Part shown: positions 1 to 6,823 of the stretch, in pieces
How the letters are laid out: every line of letters starts with the position of its first letter
Position numbering within the stretch: the stretch's first letter is position 1
NCBI GenBank assembly: GCA_900551815.1
Contig: URXE01000024.1
Span: 1 to 32,491, forward strand
Source: an uncultured Collinsella sp.
GTDB taxonomy: Bacteria; Actinomycetota; Coriobacteriia; Coriobacteriales; Coriobacteriaceae
Length of the DNA stretch: 32,491 nt
Direction of reading: 5' to 3'
Program-made: the position numbers and the translations under genes
The notes under the pieces: model-generated
Told to the model about the DNA's origin: nothing
The model's input: the letters and a program-made list of their open reading frames with translations, nothing else
Databases searched by the model: none

Positions 1-29
1 GCGCGGGCAACGCAGGTATTATCGTCTAA
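1..29 (+). CDS. C-terminal end of an upstream gene (partial)
   Basis: Frame 3 reads Ala-Gly-Asn-Ala-Gly-Ile-Ile-Val and then TAA at 27-29. A strong hairpin terminator follows at once, which supports this as the true end of a plus-strand gene entering from outside the window. Eight residues are too few to name a family. Confidence 0.5.
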
Positions 30-54
30 AGGGCCGGCTGCAACCGGCCCTTTT
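28..54 (+). terminator. Rho-independent terminator of the upstream gene
   Basis: GGGCCGG (31-37) pairs with CCGGCCC (44-50) around a 6-nt loop, with A's before the stem and TTTT (51-54) after it. It begins at the stop codon of the partial gene at the left edge. Confidence 0.85.
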
Positions 55-75
55 CATGACTCCCTTCGCTATCCG

Positions 76-168
76 TTACTGCTTATATTCCCGCCAGATT
101 GAGTAGAGGTTCCGGGCAATGCCGGTCGCATACATCGAGAGGCGCAGGATTTCAAGAAACAAGTTCAT
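76..168 (-). CDS. Possible 30-residue small protein
   Basis: A minus-strand ATG at 168 opens a 30-codon frame ending in TAA (76-78). A GGGGTG-rich stretch lies about 8 nt upstream and could serve as a ribosome binding site. The product starts MNLFLEILRL, is hydrophobic and aromatic in the first two thirds and ends in charged residues (WREYKQ), a pattern seen in small membrane peptides. The rest of the 55-311 interval shows no other gene. I do not recognise a family, and chance is a real alternative at this length. Confidence 0.2.
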   Translation of the reverse strand: MNLFLEILRLSMYATGIARNLYSIWREYKQ

Positions 169-311
169 AGGCTTCACCCCAATCGGAGATCGGAGCGTTG
201 CCCGCAGGCGGATTCCGCGGCAGTCAAGATTTTACCTCACAGGCCGCGGTGGGAGGCATCCTACCCATCCCATGGTTTGGAGCAGTGTCGATCTAACGGG
301 CGATCAAACCT

Positions 312-533
312 CTAGTACTCTTTGAATTGAGCAAGCATCTGCCCGAAGAAGCTTAGTTCGGATGGCTCATAAATGAGCGAACCGCCGTCCGCGGTCCTGT
401 AGACCCCGCAGGGGAGGTAACGCCCATCGGGGAGGACATAAAGGTTGGCTTCTTCCTTCAGCCCTGCTGGAAATAGCGGAATCCCGTTTTCGTCCACTTG
501 GAACTCGTCTATATTTGCGACCTCTCTTTCCAT
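312..533 (-). CDS. Small hypothetical protein (73 aa)
   Basis: This frame begins MEREVANIDEF, with a G-rich AGGGGG stretch about 5 nt before the ATG. It lies 35 nt downstream of the ADP-ribosylglycohydrolase on the same strand, so the two may be co-transcribed. The product is acidic and soluble, with no signal peptide or membrane segment. It contains short strand-like stretches such as LYVLPDGRYLP, which suggest a compact beta-rich fold. I do not recognise the family. Its position at the end of a hicAB/ADP-ribosylglycohydrolase group is the only hint of a role. Confidence 0.5.
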   Translation of the reverse strand: MEREVANIDEFQVDENGIPLFPAGLKEEANLYVLPDGRYLPCGVYRTADGGSLIYEPSELSFFGQMLAQFKEY

Positions 534-568
534 GGTGCCCCCTGGTCAGTTCCTATCGTATGTGAGCC

Positions 569-1486
569 CTAAAACAAACACTGCTCAATCAGCTCTTTAC
601 CGCGCAGGGTGTCAATCCACTCCTGCGGGATGGCTTTGAGACCGTATGCCGTGCCGGCGAGGGCGCCGGCAACGGCTGCGGTGGTGTCGGTGTCGTCGCC
701 CAGGTTGACGGCGGCAAGGACGCAATCCTCGTAACTGTTGGTGTTGACAAAGCACCAGCTGGCGGCCTTAAGGGTGTCGCGCACGAAGCCGCCAGACCTG
801 ATTTCACGCTCGGGCACGTCTTTCAGCTGGAGCACCCATGAGGGAAGCGCGCCTTTCATCACGCTTCTCATCAGCTCGACAAATATGATGCACGCGTCGG
901 TCGACGTTCTGTGGGCGTGCGTAATCGCGGAGACCTCGCTGATCTCTTCGTCTGTCGCATCGGTGAACGCCAGGGGAGCGATGCGCATGAGCGAACCGTT
1001 ACCGTTGTCGCGTTCGCCGGAGCCTCCTTTGCCGGTGTGCAAGGCGCGGGCGGTCGTGCCGCCGTAATCGAAAACGCCGTCGATCGTATACTCGCCACGG
1101 GCAATCCAGCCTACGAACTTGTCGCGCATGTCTGAGGCGTCGATATGCCCGAGCTCCCTAATCGAGTCGCAGGTAGCAAGCGTCATAGATGTGTCGTCGC
1201 TCCAGGTGCCGGCGGGCTGCCCGTGCGTGCCGTAGCCGATCATGTCCGTGCATTCGAACGTGCCACGAGGCCTGAACTCGTAAGGAACGCCCAGCGCGTC
1301 GCCAACGGCAAGTCCGTAGATGCAGTCGCGTAGCGCTGGTTTCGACGTGTGTCCACGTTTCGTTGTAGGGGGCGCTGGCGAGATGAGCAGAAATCCCTCC
1401 GAATCGCTCTTGCGTCGTGTGGCCATGTCCTCGGCAGAACGCACTTTAGGTGCGCTTTCGGTGATGGCCTGATTGATGCCTGTCAT
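569..1486 (-). CDS. ADP-ribosylglycohydrolase family protein (DraG/ARH-like)
   Basis: Enzymes of this family cleave ADP-ribose from protein, nucleic acid or small-molecule targets using a two-metal (usually Mg2+) centre. The metal motifs are all visible: GTWSDDTS near residues 93-100, RDNGNGSLMR at 159-168 and GDDTDTTAAVAG near 263-274; GLAVGDALGVPYEF (58-71) is the usual N-terminal signature. The start was set at 1486, where AGGAG sits 7 nt upstream, although the open frame runs 34 codons further back with no ribosome binding site. The 305-residue length is normal for the family, with an extra ~50-residue non-conserved N-terminus. It lies downstream of hicB on the same strand, separated by a perfect 31-bp palindrome. 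Whether it reverses a specific ADP-ribosylation (toxin, nitrogen control, DNA) cannot be told: no partner ADP-ribosyltransferase is in the window. Confidence 0.9.
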   Translation of the reverse strand: MTGINQAITESAPKVRSAEDMATRRKSDSEGFLLISPAPPTTKRGHTSKPALRDCIYGLAVGDALGVPYEFRPRGTFECTDMIGYGTHGQPAGTWSDDTSMTLATCDSIRELGHIDASDMRDKFVGWIARGEYTIDGVFDYGGTTARALHTGKGGSGERDNGNGSLMRIAPLAFTDATDEEISEVSAITHAHRTSTDACIIFVELMRSVMKGALPSWVLQLKDVPEREIRSGGFVRDTLKAASWCFVNTNSYEDCVLAAVNLGDDTDTTAAVAGALAGTAYGLKAIPQEWIDTLRGKELIEQCLF

Positions 1487-1547
1487 GGAAAACTCCTCTT
1501 GCACTTCGGATTGGAGATGCGTGGCAATCAGCGGCAATATGTTCAGT

Positions 1548-1578
1548 TCGATTCGCGACGCAGTGCGTCGCGAATCGA
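1548..1578. promoter_or_regulatory. 31-bp perfect palindrome, candidate operator
   Basis: Two 15-nt arms, beginning TCGATTCGCGACGCA, match perfectly around a single central G at 1563. There is no T-run on either side, so it does not look like a terminator. It lies in the gap between hicB and the start of the ADP-ribosylglycohydrolase, where a dimeric repressor could bind, or where a strong mRNA hairpin could uncouple the two genes. Confidence 0.55.
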
Positions 1579-1625
1579 GAGAATTCAATGGTCAATATGC
1601 CAAAATGGTATGCCTAGACGTCTCT

Positions 1626-2078
1626 TTACACGGCAACAGGCATTTCTTTCGGGCGCCCTGCCTTTGGTGCGTCGGCGAGTCGTGCCTCGATGGAAGATTT
1701 GGACACCATGCGCTTGGTGCCGTCCTTCCATGAATCCAACATTCCTGCATTTATCAGTTGCGATACCCGTGCTGAGCTAACACCGAGCATGCGCGCGGCA
1801 TCCGCTGCGGTGACGGCGGGGATGTCGCCGAGCTCGCGGCTGACGGCCACGGCGATAATCTTGCCGCCGTGTCGCGGCTCATGTCCGAAGTCTGGCGCGG
1901 GAAGTTCAATGCCATCCATAAGGTAATCGTCGACCATACATGCGAGAAAATCAGCGGCGCTTTCGACAGCGTCGTTTAGGTCGGAGCCAAACGTTCCTCC
2001 TCCGCCCAGCGAGCCACATGGCACAGCATCGACAATGCCGTCCGAATCAAAGAACTCGAATTCCCATACGTAAACCAT
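1626..2078 (-). CDS. hicB: HicB-family antitoxin with C-terminal HTH
   Basis: HicB neutralises the HicA mRNA interferase and represses the hicAB operon. Residues 1-80 have the partial RNase-H-like HicB pattern: an aromatic first strand (YVWEFEFF), a Gly-rich turn, and a helix in DLNDAVESAADFLACMVDDY. Residues 90-115 form a helix-turn-helix (TAADAARMLGVSSARVSQLI) used for DNA binding. A very good ribosome binding site, AAGGAGGT, precedes the ATG at 2078. The gene lies 45 nt downstream of a HicA-like reading frame that is broken by a frameshift, so this antitoxin may now act only as a repressor. The 150-residue length fits the HTH-bearing class of HicB. The operator is not proven; AT-rich dyads upstream of hicA are candidates. 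Confidence 0.8.
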   Translation of the reverse strand: MVYVWEFEFFDSDGIVDAVPCGSLGGGGTFGSDLNDAVESAADFLACMVDDYLMDGIELPAPDFGHEPRHGGKIIAVAVSRELGDIPAVTAADAARMLGVSSARVSQLINAGMLDSWKDGTKRMVSKSSIEARLADAPKAGRPKEMPVAV

Positions 2079-2123
2079 GTAAGACCTCCTTTAAAAGGCG
2101 ATGCGAAATGTGATGAGGATGAG

Positions 2124-2293
2124 CTATCGAAACCCTGCCTGCCTTAGGATTCTTTTAGCAATTTGCTCCTCAATCTCACGGTGCCATTTCACGAGCACGA
2201 GCTTGTCACCTTTGATGAACTTCTCGTGATTAGTGCCTCTTTCGAGATGAAGCCGGCTTCTTCGAGGATACGGATCAATTCGCGTCTCTGCAT
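2124..2293 (-). pseudogene. hicA: hicA toxin gene, frameshifted
   Basis: HicA toxins are ~60-residue double-stranded-RNA-binding-fold mRNA interferases with one catalytic histidine. From the ATG at 2293 (AGAGG upstream) the frame reads MQRRELIRILEEAGFISKE, a clear HicA start, then shifts and stops after 34 codons. Shifting by one base near 2236 restores GTNHEKFIKGDKLVLVKWHR and a tail ending ILRQAGFR, followed by TAG at 2124-2126. The joined product would be 56 residues, normal for HicA, and its catalytic His lies in the GTNH motif after the lesion. The interval is 170 nt, one short of 57 codons. The simplest explanation is loss of one G from a GAGGGC string. An assembly error is possible; programmed frameshifting is less likely. 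Confidence 0.75.
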
Positions 2294-2304
2294 CTCGGCC
2301 TCTT

Positions 2305-2322
2305 TTAATAACTATATATTAA
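2305..2322 (-). promoter_or_regulatory. AT-rich dyad upstream of hicA (possible promoter/operator)
   Basis: TTAATA and TATTAA face each other across 6 nt, 12-29 nt upstream of the hicA start, in a markedly AT-rich stretch that also offers -10-like hexamers on the minus strand. HicB proteins repress by binding dyads near their own promoter, so the position fits, but the symmetry is short. The remaining interval up to 2590 shows no gene. Confidence 0.3.
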
Positions 2323-2532
2323 CAATTCCTAAGGGGTTTAGACTTAAATCTTAGCCATTGCTAATCCTTTGTTTTACGTCGCCATCCTTGGATAACGGCT
2401 TATATGCCTTGCGGTATTAGTTTATTTGCTCGTGCGGACACGATTTGGTGCTCTGCGCGCAACCGCGAAAAGGGTTTGAAGTGACTAAAATGTGGCCATA
2501 GAGATAGTTCTATCGAACTCCATGGGGGCACG

Positions 2533-2565
2533 GGGCGACTCGCAGGAACGCTGGCCGCCCCGATT
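2533..2565. other. Hairpin downstream of the AraC-family gene
   Basis: CGGGGCG and CGCCCCG pair around a loop of about 18 nt, followed on the plus strand by ATTTTG. It lies just beyond the stop codon of the minus-strand AraC gene. The T-run is on the plus-strand side and weak, so a termination role is uncertain. Confidence 0.3.
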
Positions 2566-2589
2566 TTGAAAGAAATTACGCGTTACCCA

Positions 2590-3627
2590 CTACTGTTCAC
2601 CCTGCTTGCGGTACTGCAGCGGCGTCATGTCATACCTGTCCGAAAACACGCGATAGAATGCCGTCATATTGGTAAACCCGCAGCTCGTCGCTATGCAGTG
2701 GATAGGCTCGTCGGTTTGCACGAGCCGTTCGCACACGAGTCGTAGCCGCTCGCGTGTTTGGATCTGCTTAAAGCTCATCCCGGTTTCCTCCTTAAGACGC
2801 GCCGAGATGTACTTGGGGTGATAGCCAAATTGCGTGCCAAGTTGAGCCAAGGTGCAATCGATGGCGTGCGCTTCAATGTAGTAGAGCACCTCGATGATGC
2901 TTTTAGATCGGGTTGTGGCGATCTGTACCAGATTGTTCGCGGAGTCTATCTGGTGCAGCCTGAGCAACTGCAGAAAGATTAGGCTGAAATAACTCTGGAT
3001 CATCTGCTTGCGAAGCGGTTCGTCGCCGTAATACTCGATTAAGAGCTGCTTAAAGAGACGCTCGATTTCGGGGCTTTCGCCGGCTCTAAATATCAGATAG
3101 TGGTCATGGGTGGTATTCGCGGTCGAGAGTACCTGTACCAAGAAATCCGAAAAGACGTTTTGCTGCCCCGCCTTGTGAAAGAGGCTGTCTTTGAAAAAGC
3201 CTTGCGTCATATTGAGGTTGATGACGATATCGTCCTCCCCTAAAACCAGTTTTCGGCGCACGACATCGATATCAAAAATGCAGACGTCACCTTTGTGCAA
3301 CGTGACGGGCACATCGTCGATGAGGTAATCGCAATGGCCCGAGTAGATGTAATTGATGTTGACATTGGGGTGCGAGTAGTAGGGCGTCGAGGTAAAGCGG
3401 GAGTCCTTTCGCAGGTGGATCTCGTCGTCTGCAAGGCGGTTCGGCCTAAGGAAGTAAACCTCACGCCCGTGGATTTGTTGGCGTTCCATATTCGCATACC
3501 GCTCGCTGATCGCATTCGGGTCATCTAGATAGCGTTGCTCGGCAGGCGTAATGCATCTTAAAAGCATGTCGAGCTCCTTGGCGTTCATATCTTCTTTTCT
3601 GACACTCCACTCGTGAGAAACAGGCAT
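2590..3627 (-). CDS. AraC-family transcriptional regulator
   Basis: The protein has an N-terminal sugar-sensing cupin-like half (about residues 60-150, with HPNVNINYIYSGHCDYLID and LHKGDVCIFD) and a C-terminal pair of helix-turn-helix motifs (about 235-340). The second HTH carries the usual IHCIATSCGFTNMTAFYRVFSDRYDMTPLQYR pattern, quoted here in outline: IA..CGF.....F.R.F....G/M-TP..YR. At 345 residues it is slightly long for the family. It is divergent from a PTS/6-phospho-beta-glucosidase operon, so it most likely controls beta-glucoside use. Two starts are possible: ATG at 3627, abutting a 16-bp palindrome and with only a weak AAGAG upstream, or ATG at 3588 (residue 14). I list the longer form. 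Confidence 0.9.
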   Translation of the reverse strand: MPVSHEWSVRKEDMNAKELDMLLRCITPAEQRYLDDPNAISERYANMERQQIHGREVYFLRPNRLADDEIHLRKDSRFTSTPYYSHPNVNINYIYSGHCDYLIDDVPVTLHKGDVCIFDIDVVRRKLVLGEDDIVINLNMTQGFFKDSLFHKAGQQNVFSDFLVQVLSTANTTHDHYLIFRAGESPEIERLFKQLLIEYYGDEPLRKQMIQSYFSLIFLQLLRLHQIDSANNLVQIATTRSKSIIEVLYYIEAHAIDCTLAQLGTQFGYHPKYISARLKEETGMSFKQIQTRERLRLVCERLVQTDEPIHCIATSCGFTNMTAFYRVFSDRYDMTPLQYRKQGEQ

Positions 3628-3628
3628 T

Positions 3629-3644
3629 GGAACTCTTAAGTTCC
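3629..3644. promoter_or_regulatory. Palindrome in the araC/bgl divergent region
   Basis: GGAACT and AGTTCC flank CTTA, giving a 16-bp dyad directly upstream of the AraC-family gene. A similar CTTAAG-containing motif recurs about 40 bp away inside AAGAACGTTCTT (3666-3677, itself a perfect 12-bp palindrome). These are candidate binding sites for the regulator or a second repressor. Confidence 0.4.
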
Positions 3645-3716
3645 GATAATAGAATAATGCTAGCGAAGAACGTTCTTAAGCTAGTTTACAGCGCTGTATT
3701 CATAATCCGTAGGGGT

Positions 3717-3736
3717 TGCCCATATAAATATGGGCA
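3717..3736. promoter_or_regulatory. 20-bp dyad upstream of the bgl operon
   Basis: TGCCCATA and TATGGGCA pair perfectly around TAAA, 81 nt before the PTS start codon. It could be an operator or an mRNA hairpin. A second hairpin, TGTCAC/GTGACA with a 10-nt loop (3766-3787), follows it 30 nt later. Confidence 0.4.
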
Positions 3737-3816
3737 CACAACTCAAGGTAATATGCCTGACAAAATGTCACTGCTTTCGTGGTGACACTATGTCTGGCTG
3801 CGAAAGGAAGCAGACC

Positions 3817-5211
3817 ATGGACTTTAAGGAACTCGCCTCCCAGATACTGACCTCGGTCGGCGGGAAAGACAACGTTGCAAGCCTTATGCACTGTGCCACT
3901 CGCCTTCGCTTTCAGCTAAAGGATGGCGAGCAGTTTGACACCGATGCCCTCAAAAAGACTAAGGGCGTCATGGGTGCCATGTTTACTGGTGGCCAGTATC
4001 AGGTCATTATCGGGCCCGACGTTAATCATGTGTTTGATGAGCTCGTCGCGGTGACCGGCGTAAGCGGCGGTGCTGTTGACGTTGTGGAGACAGATGACCT
4101 TAAGGGCGCCAAGCCCAAGATGATGGAGCGAGTCATGGATACCATTTCCAGTCTCTTCACTCCCATCATCGCTGCAATCACCGGCGCCGCGATGGTCAAG
4201 GTTGTCTTGGTCTTGCTCACGATGGCGGGGCTTTTGGATGCCACCAGCACGACCTATCTGCTCTTTAGCATTGCGGGAGACGCGCCGTTTCTGTTTATGC
4301 CCGTGATGCTTGCCTACACCTCGGCAAAGAAGTTTGGTGTGGACCCGATGGTGGGCATGACCATCGGTTTTATGATGGTGCATCCCAACTACACGGCTCT
4401 TGTGAGTGCGGGCGACCCCGTCTCCATACTCGGAGAGCTGCCGGTTACGCTTGCAACCTATACTTCTACGGTCATTCCTGTGATCTTGGTGATCTATGCG
4501 GCTTCATGGGTGCAAAAGCTTGCCGATAAGCTCTCGCCTAGCGTAATCAAGTTCTTCTTCCGTCCTTTGCTGACACTGCTCATCATGGTTCCGTTGACCT
4601 ATTGCGTGGTCGGCCCGCTTGGCAATCTCGTCGGCGTCGCCCTCGAGTCGGTCCTTGCCCTTGTTCAGGACAACGCGCCGTGGTTCTTGCCCATCTTTTT
4701 TGGCGCTCTTGGCCCCATTGTCATCATGCTGGGCATGCACTATGCCGTCACCATCCCACTTGCTCTTGCTGCTATCCAGTCTTTTGGCTATGACATGCTT
4801 GGCCCCGGCTTTTTGGTTGCTAACATTGCCCAGGGTGCTGCTGCCTTTGCGGTTGCTGTTCAGGCGAAGGACAAGGACTTTAAGTCGCTCGCTATCTCTA
4901 CTGGCTGCAGCGCTCTTCTGGGCACGACCGAGCCTGCTCTTTATGGCGTAAACCTGCGTCTCAAGAAGCCGCTGTTCGCCTCCATTATCGGCGGCTGTGC
5001 GGGCGGTATCGTTTGCGGCCTTGCCGGTGTCAAGCGCATTGTCTTTGGGCCTACCGGCCTTACTTCGATTGCGATCTTCATCGACCCTAACAATTCGATG
5101 AACTTTGTCTTTGCGCTGATCGGTATTGCCGTCTCGTTTGTCGTGACGTTTCTGCTGAGCTATGTCCTGATTAAAAGGGATGCTGGGATTCAGAAAGAGA
5201 TTGGAGCGTAA
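3817..5211 (+). CDS. PTS beta-glucoside-type transporter, EIIBC
   Basis: This membrane permease imports and phosphorylates a sugar using phosphate passed from HPr through EIIA and EIIB. Residues 1-80 form the EIIB domain: the phosphocysteine is C26 in HCATRLRF. Residues ~100-460 form the EIIC channel with about ten hydrophobic segments. There is no C-terminal EIIA(Glc)-like domain, which many BglF-type proteins carry, so a separate EIIA must serve it. The start was set at 3817, preceded by AAAGGAAG; an in-frame GTG/ATG extension back to 3730 lacks a good site and would run through regulatory hairpins. It ends 6 nt before the 6-phospho-beta-glucosidase gene, so the two are one operon. The pairing points to cellobiose, arbutin, salicin or a related beta-glucoside as substrate. 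Confidence 0.92.
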   Translation: MDFKELASQILTSVGGKDNVASLMHCATRLRFQLKDGEQFDTDALKKTKGVMGAMFTGGQYQVIIGPDVNHVFDELVAVTGVSGGAVDVVETDDLKGAKPKMMERVMDTISSLFTPIIAAITGAAMVKVVLVLLTMAGLLDATSTTYLLFSIAGDAPFLFMPVMLAYTSAKKFGVDPMVGMTIGFMMVHPNYTALVSAGDPVSILGELPVTLATYTSTVIPVILVIYAASWVQKLADKLSPSVIKFFFRPLLTLLIMVPLTYCVVGPLGNLVGVALESVLALVQDNAPWFLPIFFGALGPIVIMLGMHYAVTIPLALAAIQSFGYDMLGPGFLVANIAQGAAAFAVAVQAKDKDFKSLAISTGCSALLGTTEPALYGVNLRLKKPLFASIIGGCAGGIVCGLAGVKRIVFGPTGLTSIAIFIDPNNSMNFVFALIGIAVSFVVTFLLSYVLIKRDAGIQKEIGA

Positions 5212-5217
5212 CTGGTC

Positions 5218-6675
5218 ATGAGCAACTTCCCAAATGATTTTTTGTGGGGCGGCGCCATTGCGTCGGCGCAGGCCGAGGGCGCTTGGAACGAAGGTGGCAA
5301 GGGAATCGACACGCAGGACCTGCGCGTGTTCGATGCAACGTGGAATGTGCAGGAACGCAGGCGCAACCGAGACATCAACATGACGAGCGAGCGTTTTGCC
5401 GACGCACTCGCGACAAAGGAGAGCGAGCATTATCCGTTTCGTTGGGGTATCGATTTTTACCACACATACAAAGAGGACCTTGCCCTTATGGAGGAGCTTG
5501 GGCTAAAGGTGTTCCGCACTTCAATTAGCTGGGCGCGTATTTTTCCCAACGGCGACGATGCCGAACCCAACGAGGAAGGGCTGCGCTATTACGAAGATCT
5601 TTTTGCCGAATGCCACCGCCGCGGCATGAAGGTTTTTGCAACCATTTTGCATTATGCGACGCCGGTTAACCTGGTCACCACCTACGGCGGATGGAAAAGC
5701 CGCGAGATGATCGATTTTTACCTGCGATATTGCAAGGCGCTTTTCGAACGCTTGGGTGACCTTGTGGACTTTTGGCTCCCGTTTAACGAGATCAACTGCT
5801 CCCGCTTTAATCCGTGGAATGGCTGTTGCCTGATTAAGGACCAGGAAGAGAACTACGACCAGGCGATCTTCCAGTGCACGCATCATCAGTTTGTTGCCAA
5901 TGCCTTGGCCGTCAAACTTTGCCACCAGATGATCCCCGGTTCTATGGTTGGCGGAATGATTGCGCGTTTTACCAGCTATCCTGCAACGTGTGACCCCGAT
6001 GACGTGATGGCGAGCATTCTGGACGAGAACTACAAGAACTACTTCTACACCGATGTTATGGCCAGGGGTTATTACCCGTCCTATACCAAGCGCATGTTCG
6101 CCGACCTGGGTATTGAGGTCAAGATGGAGCCGGGCGACGTAGAGATCCTGCGCGAGAACACCGTGGACTTCCTGAGCTTTAGCTACTACATGTCGATGAT
6201 TTCCACCGACAATAAGGACTACGAGGTCACAAGTGGAAATCTGCTCTCGGGTAAAAAGAACCCATACCTGCAGACAAGCGACTGGGGGTGGCAGATCGAC
6301 CCGAAGGGCCTGCGCATCTCGCTTAACCAGATGTATGACCGCTACCAGCTGCCGATTTTTATTGCCGAGAACGGTATCGGCGCCAACGATGTTGTTGCGG
6401 AGGACGGCGCCGTTCATGACCCGTACAGGATCGACTACCTGCGCGAGCATGTCGCGCAGATGGGCGAAGCCATCGAGGACGGGGTTGACCTGCTTGGCTA
6501 CACGATGTGGGGCATCATCGACATTGTCTCGTGCGGGACGATCGAGATGAATAAACGCTACGGTGTGATTTATGTCGATCGGGACGAAGCGGGGCACGGT
6601 ACCAATAAGCGTCTGAAGAAGGACAGCTTTGCCTGGTATCGACGCTGTATCGCCAGCAACGGGGCCGATCTTTAG
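5218..6675 (+). CDS. 6-phospho-beta-glucosidase, glycoside hydrolase family 1
   Basis: The enzyme hydrolyses the 6-phosphorylated beta-glucoside delivered by the PTS protein encoded just upstream. GH1 landmarks are present: FLWGGAIASAQAEGAW at the N-terminus, the acid/base Glu191 in FNEIN, the nucleophile Glu384 in IAENGIG, and the C-terminal SCGTIEMNKRYGVIYVD, whose Ser, Lys and Tyr (about 438, 446, 448) form the phosphate-binding set of 6-phospho-glycosidases. Length (485 aa) is normal. GGAG lies about 9 nt before the ATG. In the usual TxxH position it has ILHYATP instead of the more common HFDxP/HYEMP form, a small departure that could affect substrate choice. It probably acts in the cytoplasm and feeds glucose-6-phosphate to glycolysis. 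Confidence 0.95.
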   Translation: MSNFPNDFLWGGAIASAQAEGAWNEGGKGIDTQDLRVFDATWNVQERRRNRDINMTSERFADALATKESEHYPFRWGIDFYHTYKEDLALMEELGLKVFRTSISWARIFPNGDDAEPNEEGLRYYEDLFAECHRRGMKVFATILHYATPVNLVTTYGGWKSREMIDFYLRYCKALFERLGDLVDFWLPFNEINCSRFNPWNGCCLIKDQEENYDQAIFQCTHHQFVANALAVKLCHQMIPGSMVGGMIARFTSYPATCDPDDVMASILDENYKNYFYTDVMARGYYPSYTKRMFADLGIEVKMEPGDVEILRENTVDFLSFSYYMSMISTDNKDYEVTSGNLLSGKKNPYLQTSDWGWQIDPKGLRISLNQMYDRYQLPIFIAENGIGANDVVAEDGAVHDPYRIDYLREHVAQMGEAIEDGVDLLGYTMWGIIDIVSCGTIEMNKRYGVIYVDRDEAGHGTNKRLKKDSFAWYRRCIASNGADL

Positions 6676-6760
6676 GTGCGACTGCGCATTGGGCGACGCG
6701 GTGGCTAGTCGCTCGACCTGCGAGCGTGCTGGACGCGCAGCTCCTCCGTCTGCAAAAGCT

Positions 6761-6789
6761 AGGGGCGTAGAACGGTGTTCTGCGCCCCT
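6761..6789. terminator. Convergent terminator between bgl and PI-PLC genes
   Basis: A 13-bp stem (AGGGGCGTAGAAC with GTTCTGCGCCCCT, one G-U pair) closes over GGT. On the minus strand it is followed by AGCTTTTG, so it suits the minus-strand gene best; on the plus strand the T-run is lacking. Confidence 0.65.
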
Positions 6790-6823
6790 GATTGAGCCGA
6801 TGCGTCTAAAAGGTCAGCTTGGC

